This document shows positions 1 to 9,514 of a stretch of 64,000 bases of DNA, in pieces (position 1 is the first letter of the stretch; each line of letters opens with the position of its first letter). Origin of the DNA: Roseiarcus sp963761435. Lineage in GTDB: Bacteria; Pseudomonadota; Alphaproteobacteria; Rhizobiales; Beijerinckiaceae. Position numbers and translations under genes: made by a program. The stretch is from assembly GCA_963761435.1 (NCBI GenBank), contig CAVXHJ010000010.1, positions 1,364,001-1,428,000 of the forward strand, in the 5' to 3' direction. The notes below the pieces were generated by a model, which had not been told where the DNA came from, did not search any database, and saw nothing but the letters and a program-made list of their open reading frames with translations.

Positions 1-270
1 GCACGCCGCAAGTCCGCCGGGAATCCCTGTCAGGATTCAAATGTCAGATTTCATCCACTAGTCCGTCGTGGTCGCTATGCGGAATTCAATCTGCTTTGCG
101 ATCGCGGCGCGATTTTCGGGCTCAAGACGGGGGGCAACATCGCCTCCATCCTTTCATCCATGCCGCCGCTGGCCCGTTGGCCGTAGAAGCCGCGAAGCCA
201 ATCGATGAAGGCGGCTGTGTTAGCAAGGGATTGACTGGATGGCGGACGCTGGCCGAGCGCCGAGCCATTT
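1..270. other. Left edge of window, no gene supported
   Basis: No recognisable protein, RNA or repeat was found. A minus-strand reading frame ends at about position 75 and carries a plausible-looking tail (…FIDWLRGFY…), but it has no convincing start and no family I recognise. It could be the 3' end of a small gene or chance. Confidence 0.3.
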
Positions 271-288
271 TGACAACTTGAATTGACA
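271..288. promoter_or_regulatory. Degenerate PpsR/CrtJ-like site upstream of bchI
   Basis: TGACAACTTGAATTGACA. Read on the minus strand it is TGTC-N10-GTCA, one mismatch from the PpsR/CrtJ consensus TGT-N12-ACA. It lies 32 bp (about three helical turns) from the exact site at 303. Such pairing is typical of PpsR, which binds cooperatively to two sites. Regulation is inferred from the motif only. Confidence 0.4.
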
Positions 289-302
289 TGATCCCGCCGA
301 CA

Positions 303-320
303 TGTTCGACAGATCGGACA
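303..320. promoter_or_regulatory. PpsR/CrtJ operator upstream of bchI
   Basis: TGTTCGACAGATCGGACA is an exact TGT-N12-ACA match about 85 bp before the bchI start. PpsR/CrtJ represses bch and crt promoters under oxygen by binding this palindrome, and two PpsR homologues are encoded in the window. Together with the degenerate copy at 271 it probably controls bchIDO. Confidence 0.6.
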
Positions 321-405
321 GTTGGAAAACCCCACGATTCCAATACCCGCACTGGACGTGGAACGGCGGCGATCCTTCAGCCAATTCAAAATAGGGCTCG
401 GGCAT

Positions 406-1431
406 ATGGGGAGGCCGTTTCCCTTCTCTGCGATCGTCGGACAGGAAGACATGAAAACGGCCTTCCTGGTCGCAGCCGTGGATGCGACGGTCGGCGGCGT
501 GCTCGCTTTCGGCGACCGGGGAACCGGAAAATCGACGGCGGTGAGGGCGCTGGCCGCGCTTCTGCCCGAAATGCGCGCCGTCGTCGGCTGCCCCTATCAT
601 TGCGATCCGTCAGTCGACGGCGGGCCTGTGCTCGGCCTGCGCCGCCGCGCCGCGCGGCGCCCTCAAGACCGCGTTGCAGCCGGTCCCCGTGGTTGATCTG
701 CCCGCTCGGCGCGACGGAGGACCGCGTCGTCGGCGCGCTCAATCTCGAACGCGCGCTGTCGAGCGGCGAGAAAGCGTTCGAACCGGGCCTGCTCGCGCAG
801 GCCAACCGCGGATTTCTCTACATCGACGAAGTCAATCTGCTCGAGGATCATCTGGTCGACCTGCTGCTCGATGTGTCCGCGAGCGGCGTGAATGTCGTCG
901 AGCGCGAGGGTCTGAGCATCCGCCATCCGGCGCGCTTCGTGCTCATCGGCAGCGGCAATCCGGAAGAAGGCGAATTGCGCCCGCAATTGCTCGACCGGTT
1001 TGGGCTCGCCGTGGACGTTCGCACCCCTTCGGAGGTGCCCGAGCGAATCGAAGTCGTCAAACGCCGGGACACGTTCGAGCGCGATACCGAGGCCTTCCTG
1101 AAGAAATGGTCGGGGGAGGAGCGGAAACTGCGCAAACGCATCGAGTCCGCGCGCGCCGGGCTCGCCTTCGGTCGCGACGCCGGATTCGGTGTTCGACACC
1201 GCGACGCGCTTGTGTCTCGCGCTTGGCACGGATGGTCTGCGCGGCGAATTGACGCTCATTCGCGCGAGCCGCGCGCTCGCAAGCCTCGAGGGCAAGGCGG
1301 AAGTCGGCGACGCGGAATTGCGGCGCCTCGCGCCGATGGCGCTCAGCCACCGGCTCAGGCGCAATCCGCTCGACGATTCCGGCTCCGCCATCCGCGTGCG
1401 TCGAGCCGTGGAGGAGATCTTGCCCGCATGA
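406..1431 (+). CDS. bchI: Magnesium chelatase ATPase subunit BchI (three frameshifts)
   Basis: This is the AAA+ ATPase subunit of Mg-protoporphyrin IX chelatase, which with BchD drives Mg2+ insertion by BchH. The start at 406 gives the usual BchI N-terminus (MGRPFPFSAIVGQEDMK). Walker A (FGDRGTGKST) lies near residue 40. DEVNLLEDHLVDLLLD and the sensor stretch GSGNPEEGELRPQLLDRFGL follow. The frame changes 1→2 near 620, 2→3 near 700 and 3→1 near 1155, each fitting one extra base; the final frame stops at 1431. The stop overlaps the bchD ATG (ATGA). Content is continuous across all three breaks, so sequencing error is more likely than decay, but a pseudogene cannot be excluded. Two PpsR-like sites lie upstream. 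Confidence 0.85.
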
Positions 1432-3217
1432 AAGCGCCGAGCCCCGGCGCCGCCGCCTGGGCGCGGGCCAGGCTCGCAGCCGATGCGTTCGCGCTCGATT
1501 GGCTGGGTTCCGGAATCGTCCTGAGGAGCGGGCCGGGGCCGGCGCGGGACGCCTGGCTGCAACGCCTGCGCGCGGCGCTTCCGCCGGACGTTCCCATGCG
1601 GCGGATCCCCGCCTCGATTTCCGACGACCGGCTTGCCGGCGGACTTGACGTCGCGGCGACGATCCGGACCGGCAGGCCCGTCGCCGAGCCCGGGGTTCTC
1701 GCGCTGGCGGACGGTGGGGTTCTCGTTCTCGCGATGGCGGAGCGGGCTTCGCCGCGGGTCGCCGCGCGGCTCGCCGCGGCGCTCGACTTGGATAAGCGGG
1801 CTACGCTCGCCTGTCCTTCCGAGGCCGGCGTCGGACTCGTGGCGCTGGACGAGGGATGCGACGACAGCGAGGCCCCGCCCGCCATTCTGCTCGAACGCTG
1901 CGCTTATATTGTGGATCTGAGCGACGTCGGCTTCCGGGACATCGAGGGAGAGGACGACGACGAAATCGATTTCGAGGCCGCGCGCGCGCGGGTCGATCGC
2001 GTCTCCGCCGATCCGGATGGGGTCGCCGCTTTGGTCGCCGTCGCGGCCCGGATGGGGATCGCGTCGCTGCGCGCGCCCTTGATGGCGCTCCGCGCGGCGC
2101 GAGCGATCGCCGCGCTCGACGGGCGAACGCAGATCGAAGACGACGATGTCGCCCTCGCCGCCACGCTGACGCTGTCGCCGCGCGCGACGCGCCTGCCGGA
2201 AGCCGGAGCGGAAGAAGAGCCGCAAGCGGAGCCGCAGGACCCGGACCCGCCAGAGCGAAGCGGATTCCGAACCGGATCACGAATCCGGGGATTCCGAGAA
2301 CGACGAGCGGTGCGACCGCTCCGATCGAGGATGTCGTGCTCGCCGCCGCGAAGGCTGCGATTCCGGCCGCTCTGCTGGCGCAGATCGAAACGGGATCGAT
2401 CACGCGAAGCCAGGTCGGCGGGCGAGGGCAAATCCGGCGCGTCGCAGGTTTCGGCTCGGCGCGGTCGCCCGATCGCCGCCCGAGCGGGCTCGCCGCGCGA
2501 GGGGCGGGTCAGCTTCATCGCCACGTTGCGCGCCGCCGCGCCATGGCAGCCCGTGCGCCGTCGCGAACGGCCGGATGACAATCGCCGGGTTCTGGTCCGC
2601 AAGGAGGATTTCCGGATCGTTCGCTATCAGGAGCCGCGCGGCGCCACCGCGATCTTCGTCGTCGACGCCTCGGGGTCCTCGGCCATGCATCGTCTCGCCG
2701 AAGTCAAAGGCGCGATCGAATTGCTGCTTGCGGACTGCTATGTTCGCCGCGACAGCGTGGCGCTGATCGCTTTTCGTGGACAGGGGGCCGAGATCGTGCT
2801 TCCGCCGACACGGTCGACCGCGCGGGCGCGGCGCAGCCTTGCGGGATTGCCCGGCGGCGGCGGAACGCCGCTCGCCAGCGGGCTCGACGCGGCGGCCGCC
2901 CTCGCCGATCAGGTCCTGCGCAAGGGGCAGTCCCCTCTGGTGGTCTTGATGACCGACGGCCGCGCCAATGTCTGCCGCACGGAGCAGGGGGCCGCGCGCA
3001 GGCGATGGCGGACGCGATCGACGCCGCGAAGCGGCTTCGCGCGGCGAAGATTCGGGCGCTCGCCATCGACACTTCAACCCACTTCCGCAGCGGCGAGGCC
3101 GCGGCGACGAGGCAGATCGCAGAGGCCATGCAGGCTCGATACGTGAAGCTGCCGCTGGCCAACGCGGCGCATGTCAATGAAGCCGTTCGCGCTTCCTGGC
3201 GGCAGCCGGGTTCGTAG
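1428..3217 (+). CDS. bchD: Magnesium chelatase subunit BchD (four frameshifts)
   Basis: BchD is the regulatory subunit of Mg chelatase: an inactive AAA+ module, an acidic/proline linker and a C-terminal von Willebrand A (integrin I) domain. All three parts are visible. The AAA-like region runs to about 2230, followed by an acidic linker (SEADSEPDHESGD) and then the I domain with the MIDAS-type motif DASGSSAM near 2665. The TDGRANV strand lies near 2950. Frame changes occur near 2250, 2318, 2395 and 2990; the first three each fit one extra base, the last a lost base or two extra. The final frame ends ...NEAVRASWRQPGS at 3217, 47 nt inside bchO. Start ATG overlaps the bchI stop. Confidence 0.82.
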
Positions 3218-4139
3218 CGCCATGTTCGGCGCCTCCCGAGAGCTGACCTTTGCACGCGAAGGCGCGGACTGGCCCAATCGCGAAGCGAGCGCGTTCGTCG
3301 AGGCGGGTGGCTTGCGGTGGCACGTTCAGACGATGGGAACGGGCCCTGACGTGTTGATGGTGCACGGGACCGGCGCTTCGACGCATTCCTGGGAGGGGCT
3401 CGCGCCGCTGCTCGCCCAGCGCTTTCGTCTGGTGGCTCCCGACCTTCCCGGCCATGGCTTTACCGAGGCGAAGCGAACGCCTGACCTTTCGCTTCCGGGA
3501 ATGGCGCGCGCGCTTGCCTCCCTGCTCGGCGTGCTGGAGTTCTCTCCGAAAATCGTGATCGGCCATTCGGCGGGCGCGGCGATTCTCGCGCGCCTTTGCC
3601 TCGACGGGACGATTTCGCCGAAGCTGTTCGTCAGCCTCAACGGGGCCTTTCTGCCCTTCGGGGGTCTAGGCCGCGTTCTGTTTCCTTCGATGGCGAAGCT
3701 GCTGTTTCTCAATCCCCTCGCGCCTCGTCTTTTTGCCTGGTCCGCCGATAAGGCCGCCGTCGCCAACCTGCTCAAGGGGACGGGATCGAAGATCGGACCG
3801 CGCGGCGTCGATCTCTATGCGCGCCTTCTCCACAATCCCGGCCATGTCGCCGGCGCGCTGGGCATGATGGCGAACTGGGACCTGACCGACCTGCGCCGGG
3901 ACCTCCCAGGCCTGAACGCAAAGGTTCTCCTGATCGTGGGGGAGAACGACAAGGCCGTTCCGCCTCGCGACGCAGGCGTCGTCGCCGCCGAAATCCCCGG
4001 CGCGATCGTCGAAACGATCCGCCGGGCCGGCCACCTCGCCCACGAGGAACGGCCCGAAGAGGTTTGCCGGATCATCATGCGCCACGCGGCCGCGGCGGGT
4101 CTGATCCCCGATGAGGCGGGAGACTCGGCGGAAGCCTGA
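3171..4139 (+). CDS. bchO: BchO, alpha/beta hydrolase of the Mg chelatase operon
   Basis: This is a 322-aa alpha/beta hydrolase-fold protein of the BchO family, found after bchD in purple bacteria. It is thought to assist Mg-protoporphyrin formation; its exact reaction is unknown. Seen: the oxyanion-hole stretch VHGTGASTHSW, nucleophile elbow GHSAGAA (Ser about residue 120), acid-containing VGENDKAVPP and a C-terminal AGHLAHEERP with the catalytic His. Two in-frame ATGs (3171 and 3177) lie inside the end of bchD, so translation is probably coupled. The frame is intact, unlike bchI and bchD. It is the last gene of this transcription unit, as crtI has its own promoter region. Confidence 0.9.
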   Translation: MSMKPFALPGGSRVRSAMFGASRELTFAREGADWPNREASAFVEAGGLRWHVQTMGTGPDVLMVHGTGASTHSWEGLAPLLAQRFRLVAPDLPGHGFTEAKRTPDLSLPGMARALASLLGVLEFSPKIVIGHSAGAAILARLCLDGTISPKLFVSLNGAFLPFGGLGRVLFPSMAKLLFLNPLAPRLFAWSADKAAVANLLKGTGSKIGPRGVDLYARLLHNPGHVAGALGMMANWDLTDLRRDLPGLNAKVLLIVGENDKAVPPRDAGVVAAEIPGAIVETIRRAGHLAHEERPEEVCRIIMRHAAAAGLIPDEAGDSAEA

Positions 4140-4228
4140 CTGCGCTGTTTTTCTGATTTTCGCCGGGCGACTCGCCGGCTCGGACTCAGGTTGCGATTTC
4201 GCTTGATCGCATTGATTGACACTCCTAG

Positions 4229-4246
4229 TGTATCGTTGTGTTGACA
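4229..4246. promoter_or_regulatory. PpsR/CrtJ operator at crtI
   Basis: TGTATCGTTGTGTTGACA is an exact TGT-N12-ACA match. It overlaps the only plausible start codons of crtI (GTG 4238, TTG 4241). An inverted repeat ACACT-CCT-AGTGT precedes it immediately. Confidence 0.6.
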
Positions 4247-5769
4247 CTTCAGCAGCGCCCGATCCGCTCGGCCAGCGTCGATTCCCGTCCCCGGGCGATC
4301 GTCATCGGGAGCGGATTCGGCGGCCTCGCTGCGGCTATCCGACTGGGCGCCCGCGGCTACCGGGTCACCGTTCTGGAAAAGCTCGACGCTCCCGGGGGCC
4401 GAGCCTACGTCCACCGTCAGGATGGCTTCACCTTCGACGCCGGACCGACGATCGTCACCGCGCCGTTCCTGTTCGAGGAGCTGTGGACGCTCTGCGGCCG
4501 TCGCATGAAAGACGACGTCGATCTGCGGGCGATCGATCCCTTCTACCAAATCCGCTTCGACAACGGCGACGTCTTCACGATGAGCGGGGACGAAGCGGCG
4601 ATGCGGGCGGAAGTCGCGCGCTTCGATGCGCGAGATGTCTCCGGCTTCGAACGCTTCATGCGGCGGAGCGAAGCCATCTACCGCATCGGCTTCGAGGAGC
4701 TCGGCGACGCGCCCTTCAGCTCGTTCGCCGACATGGCGCGCATCGCCGGCCATCTCGTCCGCCTCGAGGGTCACCGAAGCGTCTACGGTCTCGTTTCGAG
4801 ATACTTTCGCGACGAGCGGCTGCGGACCGTCTTCAGCTTTCATCCCCTGCTCATCGGCGGCAACCCGTTTCGCGCCAGTGCGATCTACTGCCTGATCCCC
4901 TTCCTGGAAAAACGCTGGGGCGTGCATTTCGCGATGGGCGGAACGGGGAAGCTGGTCGAGGGTCTCGCCGGCCTGATCGCTTCGCAAGGCGGAGAGATTC
5001 GCTGCGGGGAGGAGGTCGAGACGATCCTGGTCGAGGACGGCGCGGCGAAAGGGGTCGCGCTTGCGTCGGGCGAGATCGTTCGGGCGAGCGTCGTGGTCTC
5101 GAACGCCGATTCCGCCTGGACCTATCGCCATCTCGTGCCGACGGCGAGCCGAAGACGATGGACGGACCGCAAGATCGACCGCGCCCGCTATTCGATGGGT
5201 CTCTTCGTCTGGTATTTTGGCGTCGACCGCCGCTATGACGACGTCGCGCATCACACCATCCTGCTTGGGCCCCCGCTACCGCGAACTCCTTCGCGATATT
5301 TTCGACCGCAAGCGCCTCGCGCCCGATTTCAGCCTCTACCTGCATCGGCCCGACGGCGACCGATCCTTCGCTCGCGCCCGAGGGTTGCGACGCCTTCTAC
5401 GTGCTTTCGCCTGTTCCCAACCTGCAGGGCGGGCAGGACTGGCGGGTCGAGGCCGAACGCTACCGCAAGGCGATCGAGCAATCGCTCGAAGCGACGGTTC
5501 TGCCTGACCTTTCGCGGCACATCGTGACTTCGAGGATTGCGACGCCGCTCGATTTCCAAGACCAGCTTAACGCCTATCGCGGCGCGGGCTTCGGGCTCGA
5601 GCCTACGCTTACGCAGAGCGCCTGGTTCCGTCCGCACAATGCGAGCGAGGACGTGCGCAATCTTTTTCTCGTGGGGGCCGGCACGCATCCCGGCGCCGGA
5701 CTGCCCGGCGTGCTGTCCTCAGCCCGCGTTCTCGACAAGGTTGCGCCTCATGCCTCAGTTTTCGTTTGA
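4238..5769 (+). CDS. crtI: Phytoene desaturase CrtI (two frameshifts)
   Basis: CrtI desaturates phytoene to neurosporene/lycopene, using FAD. The N-terminal dinucleotide-binding motif is clear (IGSGFGGLAAAIRLGARGY), followed by APGGRAYV and DAGPTIVTAPFLFEEL. The C-terminal FAD signature VGAGTHPGAGLPGVLSSARVL is intact. The frame shifts near 5265 and 5350, each consistent with one extra base, and joins to a normal tail ending at 5769. No ATG exists upstream of the FAD motif; the start must be GTG 4238, TTG 4241 or a codon lost to error. The end overlaps crtB by 20 nt. Expression is probably repressed by PpsR. Confidence 0.88.
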
Positions 5770-6794
5770 TCTCGCGAGCCTGAGCGATCATCGGGAATGC
5801 CGCCGCGCCATACGGAACGGATCGCGGTCGTTTTACGCCGCCTCGAGGCTCCTGCCCGCAGAGACGCGCAAGCGGGCCTTCGCGCTCTACGCCTTTTGCC
5901 GCCTGTCGGATGATGCGATCGACCTCAGCGGCGGCTCCAAGGACGCGCTGAATCGATTGCGCGACCGCCTCGGCTGCGCCGCGAGGGGGCGCCCTCAGCC
6001 ATATGCAGCGGATCGCGCTATGGCTGATCTCATGCGCCGATGCGCGATTCCCGCTGCTCTGCCCGAAGCCCTGCTCGAGGGGCTTGCCTGGGATTCAGAG
6101 GGAAGAAGCTACGAAACGATCGACGAACTCTTCGACTATGCGGCCCGCGTCGCGGGCGCAGTCGGCGTGATGATGGCGCTCATCATGGATGTGCGATCGC
6201 CGCAGGCGCTCGCACGCGCCTGCGACCTTGGGGTCGCGATGCAACTCACCAACATCGCCCGCGATGTCGGTGAGGATGCGCGTCTCGGCCGAATCTATCT
6301 GCCCAGACAATGGCTGCGGGAAGCCGGAATCGACGCGGACGCATGGCTCTGCCGAACCCAACCTCGACGAACGGCTTCGTCCGATCGTCGCGCGGTTGAT
6401 TCGAGAGGCGGACGCGCTCTATCTGCGCGCCCATGCGGGGATTGCGCTTTTGCCGGTGAATTGTCGCCCCGCCATTCTCGCCGCGGCGATGATTTATCGG
6501 GAGATCGGCCGCGAGGTCGAACGCAACGCCTTCAACTCCGTCACCCGACGCGCGCGGGTTTCAGCGACGCGGAAGCTTCTCTTGATGGCCCGGGCGATGG
6601 GCGGGGCGCTCTCGTTGTCGGAAACGAGCGCGACGCCGCCTCTGCCTTGCGCGAACTTTCTCATTGAATCCGCGCGAGGCGGCCACACCATTCCGAGGAG
6701 AGCCCCGCATTCGATCGTGGGCTGGCGCGAATCCTTCATCCGTGTGCTCGGCGTCTTCGAACGGCTCCAGCGTTCGGAACGCTTCCAGGGCTGA
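5750..6794 (+). CDS. crtB: Phytoene synthase CrtB (one frameshift)
   Basis: CrtB condenses two geranylgeranyl diphosphates to phytoene, the first committed carotenoid step. Seen: FYAASRLLP, aspartate-rich motif 1 (DDAID, about residues 55-60) and the second motif region NIARDVGEDARLGRIYLP. The frame shifts near 6355 (one extra base) just after GIDADAW and continues with EADALYLRAHAGIALLP to a stop at 6794. The ATG lies inside the crtI end, so the two are translationally coupled. Length after repair is about 347 aa, normal for the family. Confidence 0.88.
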
Positions 6795-6800
6795 TCTCCC

Positions 6801-6950
6801 GTGGACGAGAAATATTATGGCGTCGTCGAGATGCTGCTGTCCTTTGGGGCCGTGCTCGCCTTCGGCTTCTGGCAGCTCCGCTCGGTGGCGAAGGCGAAGA
6901 AGGCGCGTCTCGAACGCGAGCGCGCGCGGATGGATGACCCGGGCGACTGA
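6801..6950 (+). CDS. Small single-span membrane protein, unknown
   Basis: A GTG-started 49-codon frame follows crtB by 6 bp. It encodes a short acidic N-terminus, one hydrophobic segment (VVEMLLSFGAVLAFGFWQL), a basic helix rich in Lys/Arg (VAKAKKARLERERARM) and an acidic end. The topology suggests one transmembrane helix with a cytoplasmic basic tail. I do not recognise a named family. Its tight spacing to crtB implies co-transcription and a role tied to carotenoid synthesis or pigment-complex assembly, but that is only context. Confidence 0.55.
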   Translation: MDEKYYGVVEMLLSFGAVLAFGFWQLRSVAKAKKARLERERARMDDPGD

Positions 6951-7017
6951 CGCTTTGATGGAAAATTGCATTTGGATCGAACTGCGATTGCACCCCAAAT
7001 GCAGCACGGCCTGGTCG

Positions 7018-7920
7018 CTAACGCCTCGGCATTCGGAACGGGAGCATGAGGCGGACGAGAGGGTTGGCGACGCGGTCGAGCGAGAGGCTTTCGTGCATCG
7101 ACTGGACGTCCTCGCCGAACAAGGTATGGGCGACGAGGCCTCGCGAGTAGAACGGCGTGTCCTCGAAGGCGCGGACGGCGGAAGCTCGGCCGTCATCCGC
7201 GCGCGTCGTCCGGGCAAGACCCCAGCGCGTCCGTGGCAAGCAAGCGGACGGTGGCGAAGGGCGCTCAGCACAATGGGCATTCCGATCGAAAGCGAGCGCG
7301 AGCGACAAAGGCGGTTCCCGCCGTCGGACAGCGTCATAGAGGATCGACGCCCCGTCGCGAGTCGCGGCGCGCGACCAGGTCCATTGCGAAAACGCCTGCT
7401 CGGTCGGCTCGGCCCCGGCGTTCTGGTCGAGATAGCCTGACCCCTGCCACCGAAGCGCCGGCGCGCTCATTTTGACGGTGACGCGCGCGCGCGGCGCGAG
7501 AGGCCGCCACCAGTGCCGGCCGTGTTCCTCCAGAACGAAGGGAAGGGGGTTGATCGCCTCGGGGTGAACAATGATCCGCCCGCGAATGCGATGGGGGATC
7601 GGCGCGCCGCGCTCGTGGATGTCGAGCACCAGCGCGCCGCGGTCCCAGCTTGCCGTCGACCGGCCGATCGCGAGCGTGTCGCGGCTTCGCGTCACCGCGG
7701 ATCGCCGGCGTTCCGTCATCGCCCATCGCGAGGCGCGCGGACTGTAGAGCGCCACATTGAAGGCGCAGTGATCGAGCGGATCGCGCCGTCCTGCCCAGGC
7801 ATAATAGGGAGAGAAAACGCTCCCGACGAAAGCGATGACGGTTAGTCCATGTTGGCCATCGTCGCTGATGGCGTCGATGTACCACCAGGCATAGCCGCCG
7901 GGTACAACCTCCCGGTCGAA
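7018..7920 (-). CDS. crtC: Hydroxyneurosporene hydratase CrtC, start unresolved
   Basis: CrtC adds water across the C1,2 double bond of neurosporene/lycopene-type carotenes. The family core is visible: GGYAWWYIDAISDDG, TVIAFVGSVFSPYYAW, HCAFNVALY and, near the end, a GSGYLDQNAG stretch. The frame is continuous from the crtD end to 7018, but I find no ATG, GTG or TTG near the expected N-terminus. The first in-frame ATG (8214) lies deep inside crtD. Either initiation uses a non-standard codon or an indel has removed the start. The given 5' limit (7920) is where family-like sequence begins. It overlaps the crtD end by about 80 nt. Confidence 0.82.
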   Translation of the reverse strand, partial: FDREVVPGGYAWWYIDAISDDGQHGLTVIAFVGSVFSPYYAWAGRRDPLDHCAFNVALYSPRASRWAMTERRRSAVTRSRDTLAIGRSTASWDRGALVLDIHERGAPIPHRIRGRIIVHPEAINPLPFVLEEHGRHWWRPLAPRARVTVKMSAPALRWQGSGYLDQNAGAEPTEQAFSQWTWSRAATRDGASILYDAVRRREPPLSLALAFDRNAHCAERPSPPSACLPRTRWGLARTTRADDGRASAVRAFEDTPFYSRGLVAHTLFGEDVQSMHESLSLDRVANPLVRLMLPFRMPRR

Positions 7921-9414
7921 GCAAGGTCCAGCATCACCCGCATCGCCGCCTGGCGGCCCGACAGCGCCGCCATCGGCGCTCCGGGTCCCGGATGGACGCT
8001 GCCGCCCGCGAGATAAAGACCGGGAAGCCGGGTCTTCGATCCCGCCCGCGCGAACGACGCTCTCCAGCCGTGCGTCGCCCGACCGTAGAGCGCCCCCCGG
8101 GTCGACGGATAGAGGCTCGCGAAATCCTCCGGCGTCGTTCGTCGGATCGAGTCCGGTGTCCTGGCAATTCTCAGGCCCAATCGCTCCAGCATTCGGAAAG
8201 AGGTTTCCTCGCATGAAAGGATCTCCGCTTCGGTGAGGGGGCGGTCCGCTGGACGGGTCGGAGCGTTGACGAGGCAGAACAGGCGCTCCTCGGCGTGCGA
8301 CCCTGAGGGGCTCGCCGCCTCGTCGCGATCCTGCGCGCAGACGTAGACGGTCGGGCCGCCCGGCAGGCGCGAACGCCCGAAGAGGTCGTCGAATTCGGAC
8401 TTGTAGTCACTCGAAAAGAACACGTTGTGGCGAACGAGCGGAAACCCCTCGACCCGCGCCGTCATCGCCCAGGTTAGGGCCGAGAGCGATCGCTCGGCCG
8501 ACGGAGTTGCAGCGACGGCGCGCGCGGCTTCGGGGCCCCCGCTTTCCGTCAGCCAACGCGGCGACATCGCCGTTCCAGATGACCGCGTCCGCCGCGATCC
8601 GTTCGCCCTCGTCCGTCTCCACGCCCGCCGCGCGGCCGTTCTCGACGACGATCCGCGCAACGCGCCGGCGAAAGCGGAGGTCGGCGCCGCGAGCTTTCGC
8701 AAGCTCACCCAGCGCCTCGGCGAGGCGCGCCATGCCGCCTTCGACGATCCAGACGCCCTCGCGCTCGACGTGAGCGACCAGCATGAGGGTCGCGGGCGCG
8801 AGGAACGGCGACGAGCCGCAATAGGTGGCGTATCGCCCGAAAAGCTGGCGCAGCCGTGGGTCGGCGAAATGATCCTCGAGCGCCCGCGACAGTGTCGTGA
8901 ACGGCGATATTCGCATGAGATCGGGAAGGCGCGAGAGTCCGACCCGTGTCGCCAGTTCGACGGGGCCTGGCCTCGATCCGCAGATGAAACTGTCGCGCAG
9001 CGTCCGATAGATCGACTCGGCGCGTTTGCAAAAACGACGATAGCCATCCGCCTCGCGCGCCCCTGCGAAATCGGCGATCGCCTCTGCGCTTTGGTCGACG
9101 TCGGAATAGAGATCAAGGCGCGAGCCATCGCCCCAGGCATGGCGCGCCAGCCGCATTGTTCGATTCAAGGTGAGTTCCCGAGATAGGCGCGCTCCTGCGT
9201 CTTCGAAAATCTGTTCGAACACCCAGGGCATCGTGAGCACAGTCGGGCCGGCGTCGATGAGGCGCCCGCCCGCCTCGACCTCGCGCATCTTTCCGCCCGG
9301 GCCGTCGGCAGCGTCGAGTGTCGTCACCTGGAAGCCGCGCGCCGAGAGCGCGATGGACGCAGCGAGGCCGCCCATCCCCGCGCCGACCACTATGACCCGT
9401 CGTTTGACCGTCAT
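7842..9414 (-). CDS. crtD: Methoxyneurosporene/hydroxycarotenoid dehydrogenase CrtD (one frameshift)
   Basis: CrtD introduces the C3,4 double bond of acyclic hydroxy-carotenoids on the way to spirilloxanthin or spheroidene. It is a CrtI-family FAD flavoprotein: VVGAGMGGLAASIAL at the N-terminus, GPGGKMREVEAGG, DAGPTVLTMPWVFE, and a C-terminal YLAGGSVHPGPGAPMAALSG ending PGGTSTPSATMANMD. A single frameshift near 8540 (one extra base) separates the two halves. The start at 9414 (MTVKRRVIVVGAG) is preceded by the divergent crtD-crtE promoter with a PpsR site. crtC follows with overlap. Confidence 0.88.
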
Positions 9415-9456
9415 GACGGCCCTCCAAATCGGCATGTTGATCAGGACGGCGATGTG

Positions 9457-9474
9457 TGTCAACTTGACATTACA
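9457..9474. promoter_or_regulatory. PpsR/CrtJ operator between crtD and crtE
   Basis: TGTCAACTTGACATTACA is an exact TGT-N12-ACA match in the 100-bp divergent promoter, 43 bp from the crtD start and 41 bp from the crtE start. One bound repressor could control both directions. Confidence 0.65.
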
Positions 9475-9482
9475 TCTCACAG

Positions 9483-9500
9483 TGACCAATAAAATGTACA
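9483..9500. promoter_or_regulatory. Degenerate PpsR-like half of a site pair before crtE
   Basis: TGACCAATAAAATGTACA is TGA-N12-ACA, one mismatch from consensus. It starts 26 bp after the exact site. It may be the weaker partner of a cooperative pair, or chance in AT-rich promoter DNA. Confidence 0.3.
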
Positions 9501-9514
9501 AAATGGGAGTTCCG

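Noticed and set aside
75..452. 125-aa minus-strand ORF at the left edge
   Set aside because: Crosses the bchI start and both PpsR sites; only its tail looks plausible, so it was not called a gene.
663..2225. 520-aa minus-strand ORF opposite bchI/bchD
   Set aside because: Arg/Pro-rich shadow of the chelatase genes; the true genes explain the region across frameshifts.
3815..5254. 479-aa minus-strand ORF across bchO and crtI
   Set aside because: Spans two unrelated well-supported plus-strand genes and their promoter; composition typical of antisense.
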